Shown piece after piece: positions 22,512 through 33,814 of a stretch of DNA of 64,000 bases (its first letter is position 1; every line of letters begins with the position of its first letter). The position numbers and the translations under genes are program-made. The notes under the pieces are model-generated. The model was not told where the DNA came from and made no database searches. It saw only the letters and a list, made by a program, of their open reading frames with translations. The stretch comes from Bimuria novae-zelandiae CBS 107.79 (Eukaryota > Ascomycota > Dothideomycetes > Pleosporales > Didymosphaeriaceae): NCBI GenBank assembly GCA_010015655.1, contig ML976657.1:186001-250000 (forward strand). The letters run 5' to 3'.

Positions 22512-22726
22512 ACTATAGTAATTTAGATACTTTAAAAAAAAAGTAAGTAAGAGAGTACTTTTATTAGCGTAAATAGTTACTAATATAGTTACTTACTTAC
22601 GTAAGCTATTTTATAATAAATCTTTTACCTTTTTTTTCTTTTAAGCTACTTAACTAAAGACGCGTTTAGAGCGTCTTATAACGCTAATTAAAAAGCTTTT
22701 TTTATTTATATTATAAGTATTATATA

Positions 22727-24573
22727 ACGTGGTTCACCACCGAGCGGGCCAACCCCACCGAGCGGGCCAACTTTGCTAAATGCAGCCTACCTCTAGCTTA
22801 TACTACAATGCCATCACAACATAACGCGTAATAATTTTATACTAAAAGCGCACTATAGCTTACTATCTAAGCTATAATTAAAGATCGCGATAAGAGTAAA
22901 AGACGCGTTATTATAGCTTTTAGCGTGCTTTAAATAATAGTATAATAATAACGCTAAGGAGCCCTCTCTCGACGCGATCGCAAGCCTAACTTAAAGAAGC
23001 TAACTAAGCTAGAGGAGGAGGCTCTAGTCTAACGTATACTTAAGCTTAACTAGCGAGGAATAGGTGCAACAAGGGATATAGTCTAAAATATAGCTAATAA
23101 TCTACTTGCTAAGCGTAGTAGATAGCCTATTAGTAAGCACTAAGTAGACAGGCTTAAAACGCGTACGCCAGAAATTAAGCTTTAAAGAAGCTATCTATAT
23201 AATTATTAGCGAGCCCTAAATAAAGATCTATGTATTATAACGCCCTAGTTCGAGCTAGTTACTAATACTAAGGCTAAGTACAGTATCGCTAATAACGACA
23301 CGTACAACTTCAACGAGACAGGCTTTATAATAGGGGTAATACAGGGTTAGATAGTCTTTACAGGCTCTAAGAAGCGAAGCAATCTAAAGAAGATTTAACC
23401 TAGTAACTATAAGTAAGTTACTAATATCTAAGGTGTTAGCGCTAAAGGCTAGGCTCTACTACTCTTTCTTATCTTCCTTAGTAAGGTTCTAATCACGTCC
23501 TAGTTCTATAATCTACCCTAAGACTAGGTTATTAAAGTTAGTCCTAATAGCTAGACGTTAAATAAGCTTAGCCTTGCCTAGCTAAGGCACTTTAATACCT
23601 ATACTAAAGCGCGTAGTTTAGGTGCACACTAGCTACTAATTATAAATAGTTATAAGAGCTACTACTCACACGAATTCCACAAATACTATAAGGAATAGAA
23701 GATTATTATTCTCTATATGCCTCCACACTTATCACACCTTTTATAGCCACTTAATGTGGGTTGTTTTTCGCCTTTAAAGCAGGCGTATAGTAATAAGATT
23801 AGTAGCTTAGCACGGTACGGCACTAAGCAGATTAAGAAGGAGGCCTTTTTACTAGCCTTTAAAGTAGCTTTTAAAAAAGTAATAATAAAGGCGAACATCT
23901 GCGCAGGCTTTAGAGGCGCTAGATTAGTCCTACATAACCTAGAGGCAGTGTTATTAAGACTTAATGTAGTTCTTTATACGCCAACTCTACCTAACGTAAA
24001 GGACACCCTATAGGAATTAAAAACACTAAGTAACCTCCGCGAGATAGAGGCTTAGTTAACGCTAGTTCGTAAGCGTATATAAAAGTACAGAGATTTACTA
24101 GTTTCTCCGCTTCTTAGAGCTATTAAGCAGCTTAACAAAGGTGTTATATTAATAGGGCACGAAATAGTATTAATATAATAAGAAATAGCAGGGCTTTGCA
24201 AGGCAGTAGAGATAGTAATAAAAATAAAAAGTTAAAAAAGGAAGTATATTTAGGCAGCTAAGACACTTATAGTAGAAGAGGTAGTTAATTTAATAGCTAA
24301 AAAGGATAGTAGTAGGCAAAAGGAGGGTGAAGAGTCTGCAAAGAGGGTGCGTGGGCAGAGGCGCTGCGGACGTTACGGCAAAGCTGGCCACAACACTCGC
24401 ACCTACGCAGTAGAAATTATAGATACATCTAATAGTAATAAGTCTAAATAGTATTTCTATATTCTACGAATTATAGTAAATTATAGTAGTGTTGTAGGAG
24501 GCGCTTCGCAATAGACTAACTTTTAAAAAGTAGCCCGCTCGGTGGGGTTGGCCCGCTCGGTGGTGAACCACGT
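22727..24573 (+). mobile_element. Fot1/pogo-family DNA transposon
   Basis: A TIR of at least 42 bp starts ACGTGGTTCACCACCGAGCG at 22727 and in reverse complement at 24573. The TA duplication is at 22725-22726 and 24574-24575. Each TIR contains the 15-mer CACCGAGCGGGCCAA twice. Total length of 1847 bp is typical for Fot1-like elements. It inserted in the N-terminal half of the older pogo-type element. Confidence 0.92.
22808..24451 (+). pseudogene. Fot1-like transposase, RIP-inactivated
   Basis: One frame of 548 codons (ATG 22808, TAG 24449-24451) with no apparent indels but many TAG/TAA stops. In order: a helix-turn-helix N-terminus; 'YNFNETGFIIGVI' (the DDE-domain start that normally reads YNFDETGF); 'VFTGSKKRSN'; 'LLLFLIFLSKV'; an end-of-core segment open at 23756-24013 ('VGCFSPLKQAYSNKI' and 'GFRGARLVLHNLEAVLLRLNVVL'); and a C-terminal zinc knuckle 'RRCGRYGKAGHNTRTY' near 24355-24405, with two Cys turned to Tyr. 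The Asp of DETGF is Asn here. No activity is possible. Confidence 0.88.
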
Positions 24574-25077
24574 TAATAGTATATTATACTTCTCTATTTT
24601 TAGGTGTAGTAGGTTAAAGTACATTTTATATTTAATTTTAAAGTTTGCTTTATAGTAGTTATAGTCTATTCCTTTAGTTTATTTATAAATAAGATTTTTA
24701 CTATTTTAGTATAAGAAGCGCATTACCTAAGTATAACTTATAAACTTTTTAGTAATTAAAAATATATAATTTTATATTATTTTTCTTATTGGAGGTAGCC
24801 CTTTTAGGGATAGATTTTTAATATATTATATAAGCTTAGCTTCTTAATATAAATTAAGTTTCTTTTAAGAGGTATTCTTAGCTTCTTATAAAACTTAATA
24901 GTCTTAGTATCTTTAGGCTAATATAGATCTTAATACACTATACTACTTAGTAATTACCCTATATAAAGGTTAATTTTTTAGTTTAATATATTTAATTACT
25001 TTAAGTGCGGCCTCTATAGCTACTATAGTTGTTAAGATGCAACGCGTCAAAGTTGGTGTCTTGTCTGGTGTTCTGGG

Positions 25078-25124
25078 GTTGGTGGGGCGCCACGCGAACC
25101 GGGGCGGCACGTGCGTCAATACGG
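25078..25124 (-). repeat. Right terminal inverted repeat of the host pogo element
   Basis: Reverse complement matches 1485-1531 with one mismatch; TA duplication follows at 25125-25126. It marks the right edge of the repeat island. Confidence 0.9.
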
Positions 25125-25126
25125 TA

Positions 25127-25713
25127 CGCTAGTCCAACCATACATTTTGCCCTGGGAACGCTTGAAATAGCAGCAGCGTGACCTCTGAGCACAATTATAA
25201 GCGTATATATCTCAAGGCTTAAGGTGCGTATTGAGCTAGTGGATCGATGGCGATGGCGATGGTAGTGGAGTAGAGTGGTATCAATAGTCTGTATAGGACT
25301 CATTTGATGCCATAGAATAGGATTGACACTTTGTGTTACGATGACTGAGCGTTCGAAGTAGTACTCTGTATATTGCCCATCCGGACAGTAAGCACATCGT
25401 GCTTTCGTGCTTCACGAGTAGGGCGAACTTTTGCCAGATCTAGGCACAAACGGGCGTGAAGGATGACGTTGCTCCATTCATGCTCCAAAACCTCGTCGAA
25501 TGTATCGATCGTGCAAGGAAAACATTGTGCGGAGGTAGCGCATCGAAATGCGGCTGTATGATACCTGGAGTGCTCCTTCAGGACGTGCTGCCTGCATGTC
25601 GATTATTTAGCAATATATCGCCAGACCAATACAGCTCAACCAGAAGTAGCATGTCCACCAATCCAAATCATACATATTACGCGAGACAATGATGCTACTC
25701 GATATAACCAAGC
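25127..25713. other. Intergenic region, no gene seen
   Basis: Host-like composition resumes directly after the TIR. Short frames (for example 25456-25692) have no recognisable content. It should include the 3' untranslated region of cmr1. Confidence 0.55.
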
Positions 25714-27329
25714 TTACAACCACAAACACAGCTTCCCGCTGGCAGTCCCGGCAACAACCCAGTCCTGCGAAGGATGAAATTTCGCCACGGCTGGCACCGC
25801 CGTGATGCCCTCGCCCCCTAACTGGGCAAGCTGCTGTCCCTTTGCCGTGTAAACATCAACAAAGCGGTTCATGTTACCGATGCAAAACCGCTGCACACCG
25901 TCTGAAGGAAATTTCTGCCACTGCGCCCGCAGAATCGTTACCCATCTACCCGTTTGGTTGTTATGCGGGATGACTGCCGACGGCTGCATCTCAGCGTCCG
26001 TAAGCGTCGTGCCAGCCTTTGCGTTCGCAAGTTGGCTGAAGTCGTAAATTTTGATCGTGTCATCGTACGATGCAGTGGCTACCTGGCCCGCAGCGTTCCA
26101 CGCCGCGTGTGACACTGAAAGCCTGCTCTCATGCTCGCCGACTAGCGCAGGTAGACGCCATTCACCTTTTCCGTTCATCTTACGCAAGTCCCATATCTTG
26201 AGTGTGCGGTCCAATGATGCGGTTGCGACTAGGTGTGGGTGTAAAGGATGCAGACTGAAGCCACCGATCTTCTTCTCCGACAACTGGAATATCTCTAGAC
26301 CAGCGGCTTTTTCGGCCCGTGTGCGCATGTCATAGATTCCAAAGCGGCCGTCTAATGTGGAGAAATAGAGCATGTTGGGGTCATCTTTGGAAATTTCGAC
26401 ACCAGATAGCGGAGCGTCTTCGTTCGGATCGGAGGGTGCGTATACCTCGGTCGCCACTCCCTTCGCCAGGTCGAGCTTCCGCACTGAGGAATCATACGAT
26501 GCAGAGTATAATGCGTTAGCGTCATGAGGGCTGAACTGAAAAGTGTGTATGGTCCGGGTATGCGGCTTCAACGTGGTGATGCTAGGCCCCTCTACGTCGG
26601 CATCTTCGTCATCTTCAACTTTGACTTCAGCCGCCTTCTGCGACGCGTCACATATTCCAATATTGCCTAACTTGTCACCCGCAAAAACCAAAGGCTTGTC
26701 TGCGGTCGGATGCATGCCTATTGCATACTACCAAAAGTGAGTAATTGCAGTCCAAAATAGTCAGGCAGACTTACGATGCGTTCAGGGGTGATCTTCAATT
26801 CGTTGGGCTCAAACTCTGGCCACAATTCAAGGCCGCTCATCTTCTCCCGCAACGCTCTCAACTCCTTGTCGGTCGTCTCCTTTACATCGTCCTCGTCGAA
26901 AGTACGTTCATACGGGATTGCCGGACTGGTAACAGATAGTAGAGTCGTGATGCTATCAGCTCCCTTGCCTGCGACCAAAATATCGCCAAATTTGAAGGCA
27001 TCGCTGATACGTTGCCTCTTGACCTTGTCTGCTTCCTTCCGCGCTTCGTGTTCTTCCTCCGCCTTGCGCTTGGCGGTTTCGCTGTCTGCTTCAATGCCCT
27101 TTAGACGAGAAGACGTTCGTCGTGGAATCACTTCTTCGTGCTTAATCTTCTTCGCCGCAGTTTTCTTGGGCTTGGGCTTCAACTTTGCGGTAGAGGCGGC
27201 TTTGGCAGTTGGAGCTAGACCGGCCTGAGCCGCCTCCATCTCCAGGTTGCGCAACAGCGCCTGGGTCTTCGCGATGTTTTCCTGCCGCTTCCGCTCATAT
27301 TCGCTGAGGGCGGCTTTCGGTCTCGCCAT
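25714..27329 (-). CDS. cmr1: WD-repeat DNA-damage-binding protein Cmr1
   Basis: Two exons, 26775-27329 and 25714-26727, with a 47-bp intron (26728-26774, GTAAGT...GGTAG, CTGAC branch site). Together they encode 522 aa; exon 1 is an exact multiple of three. The N-terminus is basic and lysine-rich, with '[13 protein letters not shown]' near residue 75, a signature of the Cmr1/YDL156W family. After the junction, '...[25 protein letters not shown]' leads into WD40 repeats with '[13 protein letters not shown]' and '[14 protein letters not shown]'. Cmr1 proteins are nuclear WD40 factors that bind chromatin and damaged DNA and join protein quality-control foci under replication stress (family knowledge). 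A Cys stands at 'NIGICDAS' where Trp is usual. It is divergent from coq9, with a 699-bp shared upstream region. Confidence 0.9.
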
Positions 27330-28028
27330 GTCGACTGCCGAGTGTTCTTCTCAGTGTAGATTGACGTGGCGCGGTCGCGGTAACGGAGGAAGTACAAAGA
27401 GAGCTTAACGGCTGTGGTAGATGGGGGGGATTGGCCTATTGGAAGAATGCAGTGTTCTGTAGCACGGTTAGAAATTGGATTCGCGCTCGGTAGTGTGGTG
27501 CTCGGAGCTGGGGCAACACACCTGGAGATCGAAGAGGCAGGCGCAGGTCTGGTCGATGTTGAAGTCGGGATTGGAAGCCAGGAGGCAAGTAACAACATGC
27601 AGCTGTAGATCGAAGCAGACCTCGGGAGAGTCGCACGCGCGTGAGGGTTTGGATGTGTTTTCGATAATTGTCACGATTGCAGATGGCAACGCGGCTGGAG
27701 ACGCGTTCGAGACGCGTCGGGCAATCACGTGCCGTCTTTTTGGCACGGCTATGCACCTGTGGCTTTAGGGCTACAGATCTCCGGATTCATTCCACACTGC
27801 CCGAACACCTGCGCAACCGCAGCATCCGAAACGCCACGCCGGAAATGTCGAACGAATCGTGCGGCGAACGATGGCACCACGCTAGACATGCGTCTTTTTA
27901 CGCCGTCATGCGTTCCTGATCGACACTCGCCTGGATCTTGATGCATCTCTTGGCGATTTGCGGAGCTTCATTGAGATCTCTCCATCGATCAGGATCTATT
28001 CTCAACCTCACTCCGACATCCCACCGCA
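27330..28028. promoter_or_regulatory. Shared upstream region of cmr1 and coq9
   Basis: 699 bp between the divergent start codons of cmr1 and coq9. Several short overlapping frames occur but none looks coding. I cannot assign individual promoter elements. Confidence 0.5.
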
Positions 28029-28853
28029 ATGGCTTCGGTGCGATCTCCTAGTGCCGTTCTCGGAAACTTCCGAGCAACCTCATATCGTCTGGCTGCTTGG
28101 AGACAGCGATGCTGTTACCACTCCTATGAATATAGCCAGCCTCCGCCGTTCCCGCCCGCCGAATCCGCCATTCTCTCCGCAGCCATCGCACACGTCCCCG
28201 GCTACGGCTTCACTACCGATGCCCTGCGATTAGGAGCACGCGATGCCGGGTACATGGATGTCTCTACGAACCTCCTTCCGCGAGGCGTCTTTGATCTCGT
28301 CAACTATCATCTCGTCACACAGAGGCTGGCATTGAAGAACTCTGTCCAATTCGCGGCCGCAGAAGAGCAAGGCAAGAGGCTGGGTACAGGAGCTAAAGTT
28401 CGCGCATTGACGCTGGCGCGTCTGCGAGCTAATGGGCCTATCCTTCATCGCTGGCATGAGGCACGTTTGATGCGAGAGGTTGCCAGATACTGTTTGGATC
28501 CACTCGGCTGACGGTAACAGGCGCTTGCCATAATGGCGCAACCTTCATATGCGCCGGCCTCGCTCGCCGAACTTGCTCGACTAGCAGACGAAATCTGGTA
28601 TCTCGCTGGTGATGAGAGTGTGGATAGTAGCTGGTATACGAAACGGGCCAGTTTGTCCGCCATCTACTCAGCTAGCGAAGTCTTCATGACCCAAGATATG
28701 TCGAAGGATTTCGTCGAGACAGCACAGTTCCTGGATTCGCGGCTAGGGGATGTCATGAAAATCGGAGGATTTGTCGGTGCTCTAACTGCGTGGGCAGATT
28801 ACACGGCTCATTCTACCGTGAACGTCCTCAGAAGCAAGGGAATCCGCATTTGA
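28029..28853 (+). CDS. coq9: Ubiquinone biosynthesis protein Coq9, mitochondrial
   Basis: About 254 aa in two exons. Exon 1 starts at ATG 28029; its first ~35 residues are rich in Arg, Ser and Ala with few acids, a plausible mitochondrial presequence. Family blocks: 'ESAILSAAIAHVPGYGF', 'LGARDAGYMDVS', 'NLLPRGVFDLVNYHLVTQRLAL', then after the intron 'ASLAELARLADEIWYLAGDESVD' and 'SWYTKRASLSAIYSASEVFMTQD'. Coq9 is a lipid-binding subunit of the coenzyme Q synthome that helps Coq7 act. The junction that best fits the family ('LHRWHE-ALAIMAQ') uses a GC..AG intron, 28461-28520. A GT..AG alternative at 28479-28520 (42 bp) would insert six residues. Exon 2 is 28521-28853. Confidence 0.9.
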
Positions 28854-30715
28854 GTGTTCTAGACCCGGGTATCGCTCCCGAGTGGGCGCGACATGTCAAC
28901 TGGGCATCGGTGATGCTGTCCTCCGCGCATGTTGGCGGTCTCGGATGCCAGGCAGGCCACCAACTGTATCATCGCGTTGTGCGCTTAGGCTTGAGCGATT
29001 TATAGAGTCACAGTGACCCATCCTTCAGACCCTACACTACTTTGTATGATCATCGGGGCGTGCAAAAGAAGCGGCGGTCATTCATGTTGTCTCGACATGC
29101 CCAGTATCGATCAAATCTACCCAGTACAGCTATACCGCTTGTCTCATCGGCGATGGTATTATGTACTCTATAGCATCCGGCTAATGCAACGAGGCCATTA
29201 CAATTACTTTACACGTGGTCGTGTCGTTTACGATGTTCAGCCCTGCAGTGTGCGGATGCTCATTGCTCGTAGCGACCGACGGTCGTGACGCTGCTATGCT
29301 TTCACGATTCGGGTTTCTGCCTCTCAGTCTCACACGGACCAAAACGACGGTCCTCACAACAACCACTCTTGCTCTTTGCGCATCGTTCAGACGTCGGGGT
29401 GTGTCTGGTCTGACCACAGCCGGTCAGCGCAGACGTCACGCAACGGCTGATTCGAAGTTTCTCGAACTGTGCCAACGAGGCCAGCCTCCGTTTTCATGCA
29501 ACTATCAGGAGAAATCCCGAGTCCAATGACGTCGTTCCCCTCAGCTTCTGCAAGCAATCGTGATCGTGTGCGCTCAACTTCTAATTGGTCCGCTAAGGGT
29601 ATGGAAGGAATCGTTCAGGGTCTCATGGCACGCGGAATGAGACAAGATAGGCACTGCACACCGCGACCCTGCAGCAAAGCCAGCGCGAGCATATTCGAGC
29701 TATACCAATCTCCGTAAAGGTAGCACCGAAATGAGGTCCTCAGGGTCCAGCGGACGGCCGTCGTGGACGAATGAGGTCATCTCGTGGGGCGTCGGAGGGG
29801 GTCCCGACTCGCAGCTCATGGTGAGATGTATTGAGCGTGAATTGGAGGGCGAACTCCGCTATAGGGCCAAGAGTTCTTTTAGCCCCGTACGGCGGGTCGA
29901 CCCGTTGTCGTTGTCGCTTTTCGAAGGGGTGGTCGTCGAGAGGAAGAAAAACGTCGCGAGGGCGCTGAGGGGCACCATGTAAACGTCACCTGGGCATGGC
30001 GACTCGATCTCGACTGGTGAAGTTTAGCCTTCTGTCTTCGACGGAGATGCGACCGGATCCTGAAGCAACGCAGAGTCGCGATCACCGATTCCGCTTGACA
30101 TCGGTCAGTGTGGGCAGCCGGGGGGTTGCAGACACATGAAGCCATCGTCGATGCACGCCAGGCGGTGGGTCTGGGCCGGCTAGCCTTGGTTGCAGACCGA
30201 CAAGACACGCCACTTGCTTCGGCTCCTGAAGCGAGCTTACAGGCCCGATCGTGAGCTGGTGTCTTGGCATCTTGAAATCGGTAGGAAATCGTTGAAGCCC
30301 ACGCCAGAGGTCCCGTTCACACCATGGGACGCTTCTTACCACCCTTATGCCCGCTGGGGTGCTGCGTCCGCTCTTCCCAATCCATCTTCGCTCTACCAGA
30401 ACCCACTGCGCCAACCGCCCCAGCCGTCCGCGTGTGCACAACCGTTGCGCTCTCTGTTCCCTCTGCAACGCTTTTGCAGCCCTGTTTCCGGCTCTACACA
30501 GTCCACGGCACACACCTTCGACAGCATCGTGCTCCAAGAGAGCCCTTGAGACCCTGAGAGCCCTTGTGACCGCCGCTCCGTCCGTCCCGACCACTGCCGA
30601 TCGACGATCCCGCATTGTTTGGTGACCCGGGGGGGCTCCCCACGCAGGACGTCTTGGACTATGTATGGTTTGCTCATAGTAAGCAACACGAGTCTCTACT
30701 TTGCACCAAAGCATC
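28854..30715. promoter_or_regulatory. Long upstream region of frq
   Basis: 1.86 kb between coq9 and the frq start codon. Frames on both strands overlap each other and none has recognisable content (the longest, 30082-30846 minus, is compositionally biased). In Neurospora the frq promoter and 5' leader are long and hold light-response and clock elements; by analogy this stretch is the likely equivalent, but I did not identify specific boxes. Confidence 0.45.
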
Positions 30716-33700
30716 ATGGGCGACCCACCAGGCACGATACCGCCGCAGCGCACCACGCCGCCCCACCCCCGCCGACCTCCAGCGCACCAGTCTGTCTCCC
30801 TTCGCCATAGCCCTCCCACGCCTGGCGCTCCTCCAAAGGCACCCACGTTCTACCAGCCGCACACGACGATTGTGAGCTCTCCCAATGCCGGCGCTAGCAA
30901 CAAGGCAAACCCGCCGTCGAGCGTCTCGTCCAAGTTCCGGGTTCAGTCCAACAAGGACAGCTCGGGAGAGAGCAGTGATGCGGGAAAGTGGTTTGAAAGT
31001 AGCAACAATGCTGTGCAAAGCAATACCCACTTAGATAGTAAGTGTCGTGGTCCTCTGTTGCCACTATGATCTAATCAGCGTCCGCCAGACGAACCGCCGT
31101 TCTTCCTGCGCAATTCATCTTCGTCCGAGACCCCGCCCGAGGGCCATCCGTACGATGAAATGTACCAGCAACAGGCCACGTCTATGCCATATCGTCCCGG
31201 CGTTGTTCACACGAACAGTGAAAGTGTAGAGGATTTCAGAAGCGTCATCGACGACTTGACTGTAGCAAACAAGAAACTGAAGCAAAAACTGAGGAAGTAT
31301 GAGAAGCTGCACGATGCGCATCTGCAAGACGAGCAGCTCTTCGAAGTGCGCTTCCATGGTCTTCCTGATCACAAGAAGAGGGAACTGGAGGAGACCCTAC
31401 AGAAGTTTGCAGCTGATCTCGATAGCGGCCCGGAACAAAGCATTCCGGCCTTTTCTTCTCACCCTCCACCCTTCGATGCCCAGAAGACGGATGCTTCCCG
31501 CTTCGCTGAGTCTGGATATGCGTCCATGTCCGGTCACAACCCAAACTCGGTGCGTTCGAACCAGCCCTCGAACACCACATCTAGCAACGAGAGGGATCGT
31601 CGTCGTATGACCAAATCGCAATATAACCAACAGCAACAAAGCATCCAATCTTATCTGCACGACATTCCCCAGGGTCTACTCCCCAAAAGCCATGCATCGA
31701 TGACGGAAAAGTCGAAGAAGAAGCTGGTGGTGCGCCGTCTTGAGCAGATATTCGCTGGTAAGCGATCGGCGCCTGGCAACCACCCGCAGCCCATGCAACA
31801 AGAGGAAGTCGCACAGTCGGCTGCAACAGCCGACCGTCGCGCTAGGGAAGCAGCAGGACAGCACACTAAGACTGAGGGCCACCGTGAAGCGCGTATTATG
31901 CCAGTGCGGGCGGATGATGAGGATATCACTGGACATCAAGAGACTATACAGAGGCTGCACCCAACCCTCAACATCAATGAGCAAGACTTCGCCGACTCTG
32001 GAGCCTCTCCTGACCAGCGACCTACGAGGCCATTGGACCTGGATCCTTACCGGGCTCAAGTTCCCTCCGATAACATGGAATACATCCAACATCTTGGTTT
32101 TACACCACCACACATGGTACCTGAAAACTCGCCGGAAGATCGTCATGGATGGATCTATCTGAATCTTTTGATCAATATGGCGCAGCTTCACACACTGAAT
32201 GTCACCCCCGATTTCGTGAAAGAAGCTGTGGCTGAGTTTAGTTCAATGTTCGAACTTTCGCACGACGGCCGAAAGATTCGATGGAGTGGTGGACCAGACG
32301 CCACGCTCAGCAGCACCGGCTCCAGTTCAGAATACCAAAGTAATGATTCTCCCGACATGTACGGAAATGGCAGATCGCCTTCCAAATACCCCAAGCCTGG
32401 AGGCAGTGGAAGTATTGATGCATCCATGAACCCCGAGAGAGCAGCCAAACGGCTCGCTCGCCAACAGAAAGAAAAGGAACGGAACAAGTTTTCCTACACC
32501 CCTCTGTTCTTCCACAAGGAAGACTCGGATGACGAGGAAGATTCCTATGGTCTAGACATGGGGTCTTCCAGCAATTCTCCCTTCCAACCCCATCAAGGTG
32601 GCGAGTCATCCGGTTTTGGTAGTTCCGCAATGCAGAGCTCTTCGACCAGAAGACGTCGCAATGACGGACCCATGATTTTCTACAGCAAAGCGAAGTTTTG
32701 TACTGATCTGACTGGGGATAGCCGCGGCATCGCGAGCCATACAGCAGACTCCTACCAGAATATTTCCAGTCACCCCATTGGAGTCCCAACTCTGCAACCA
32801 GCACGTACTCATAGGCAGTCCGACGTTGCAGAACCCCGTGGCCCGCTCGAAGCCACCTCTTTGATGGATATTGATTACACTCAGGGCGACGGCACTTTCT
32901 CGAGCAGTGAGGCCATGGACTTCTCGCCGGAGCCTTTGAAGGACGATAATGGCACGGATAGCTCTGATTTGATAGAGTTCGAAGCCTCTGGGCTTGGAGG
33001 AATTCAGCCTGAAGACAACTTCTCCATTCGCGTTCGTCGTTCACAGTTGCAGAGCACTCCGAAGAACGCCTCGTCTATCCGACGGAAATCACTGCTTTAC
33101 CCGAAGAGAATATCTGAAGCGCTCAAACAACCTTCGTCCCCGAAGACCGCAGCTTCATCTCCCAAAAAACGGCCTGTTATCAAAGAGGAGATCCTATCCG
33201 CGTCGCACAAGACACTGCCAAATTCAGCACTACCCCCAGCATCTTTCCTGCCATTCGACTCAACCTCATCTGGTGACGTTGACTCCGACCTGGAGTCAAA
33301 CGTGTCCTCGAACCCTTCCACTGCTAGCTCCTCCGACAGAGCTGAGGGGAACGCACTGCAGACTCTCCAGGCTTTGTCTACGCGGCCTGTCGAGCCTGAC
33401 GAGTCATTTTCGGAAGCCTCTTCATCTTTTGAAGAAGAGGGCAGCGAATCTGATGACGGCTCCATCGATCTCCTCGCGGCCGCCCGTCAAATGGACCCAC
33501 GTACCGTCCTCGCCTCCGAACGCGAGTACGACGCGGCGCTCACCGATCGAGTTTCTGAAGAGATCCCTGCTGGAAGTTCAGCCGCCACTGCCGGTGGTGG
33601 TAGCGGTTTCAACAGCCCCGCAGATACTGCCGCGACCGCGAACGGAGAACGCGAGCAATCGGGTCGAAGGAGTGTCAAGAGGCAGAGCACTACGAGCGGC

Positions 33701-33814
33701 AGTCTATCTTCGCGAGCCAAGTTGAAGCGCAATCGCACGCGCGAGTCAATCTCTACCGCTCTCCAGGGTACCAAAGGTCCGAAAAATCAGAAGCACGACC
33801 TCGACGCAGCTTGA
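30716..33814 (+). CDS. frq: Frequency (FRQ) circadian clock protein
   Basis: Two exons, 30716-31037 and 31089-33814, with a 51-bp intron (GTAAGT...CCAG), giving 1015 aa, close to the 989 aa of Neurospora FRQ. The acceptor at 31088 was chosen because it joins '...NTHLD' to 'NEPPFFLRNSSSS' in frame. The hallmark is the dimerisation coiled coil at about residues 156-191 ('FRSVIDDLTVANKKLKQKLR'), followed by 'FEVRFHGLPDHKKRELEE'. Later come 'HDGRKIRWSGG', Lys/Arg patches that may act as nuclear signals, 'SGLGGIQPEDNFSIRVRR' (near the region that binds FRH in Neurospora), and an acidic Ser-rich PEST-like segment before 'SIDLLAAARQMDP'. FRQ, with FRH and casein kinase I, represses the White Collar complex and is progressively phosphorylated. 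The frame is fully open, so the clock repressor looks intact. Confidence 0.93.

Larger units (their letters stand above)
1690..25040 (-). pseudogene. Pogo-type transposase, RIP-eroded and in four pieces
   Basis: On the minus strand, 25040 to 24576 reads as a psq helix-turn-helix start (IEAALK..., later 'LPPIRKII'), then the CENP-B-type region ending '...LHLKIEKYN'. The segment 22726-22517 continues toward the DDE domain. The segment 9118-8943 gives a degraded 'SLAxLKxGFNYY' followed by 'RLLILNNYN', matching the conserved W-L-x-x-x-F and LLILDGHGSH parts of the DDE domain. At 2646 and below it continues as an 'LLAIFPP' equivalent, then 'ILKSFKATSIxPKDRTVIL', the FKATGIWP-type signature, then a Lys/Arg/Glu-rich tail near 1900. 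Many in-frame TAG/TAA codons are consistent with CAG/CAA or TGG origin. No start codon is left. The reading order across the three insertions is the main evidence. Confidence 0.8.
1485..25124 (-). mobile_element. Ancient pogo/Fot1-type DNA transposon, split by three nested insertions
   Basis: The ends are inverted repeats of 47 bp with one mismatch (1485-1531 and 25078-25124), flanked by a TA duplication (1483-1484 and 25125-25126), as expected for Tc1/mariner-pogo elements. Removing the three insertions leaves four pieces (1485-2646, 8943-9118, 22517-22726, 24576-25124) totalling about 2.1 kb, a normal size for this class. The minus strand of the joined pieces reads like one pogo-type transposase. 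Everything between the TIRs is therefore explained as this element plus its guests. The internal pieces are strongly TA-enriched, while the GC-rich TIRs are almost untouched. Confidence 0.85.

Noticed and set aside
23756..24013. 85-codon open frame as an independent gene
   Set aside because: It is the C-terminal core part of the Fot1-like transposase and in frame with the rest of that relic.
1485..25124. Island as a centromere core, mitochondrial insertion or horizontally acquired cargo element
   Set aside because: All of it is accounted for by nested transposons with matching target duplications; no cargo genes, no organellar genes and no tandem satellite were seen.
25001..25303. 100-codon minus-strand frame across the island edge
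   Set aside because: It spans the pogo TIR and host flank; half of it reads the inverted repeat and the rest has no content.
30082..30846. 254-codon minus-strand frame upstream of frq
   Set aside because: Gly/Arg/Trp-rich antisense composition typical of chance frames in GC-rich DNA; plus-strand frames overlap it and it runs into frq exon 1 from the other side.
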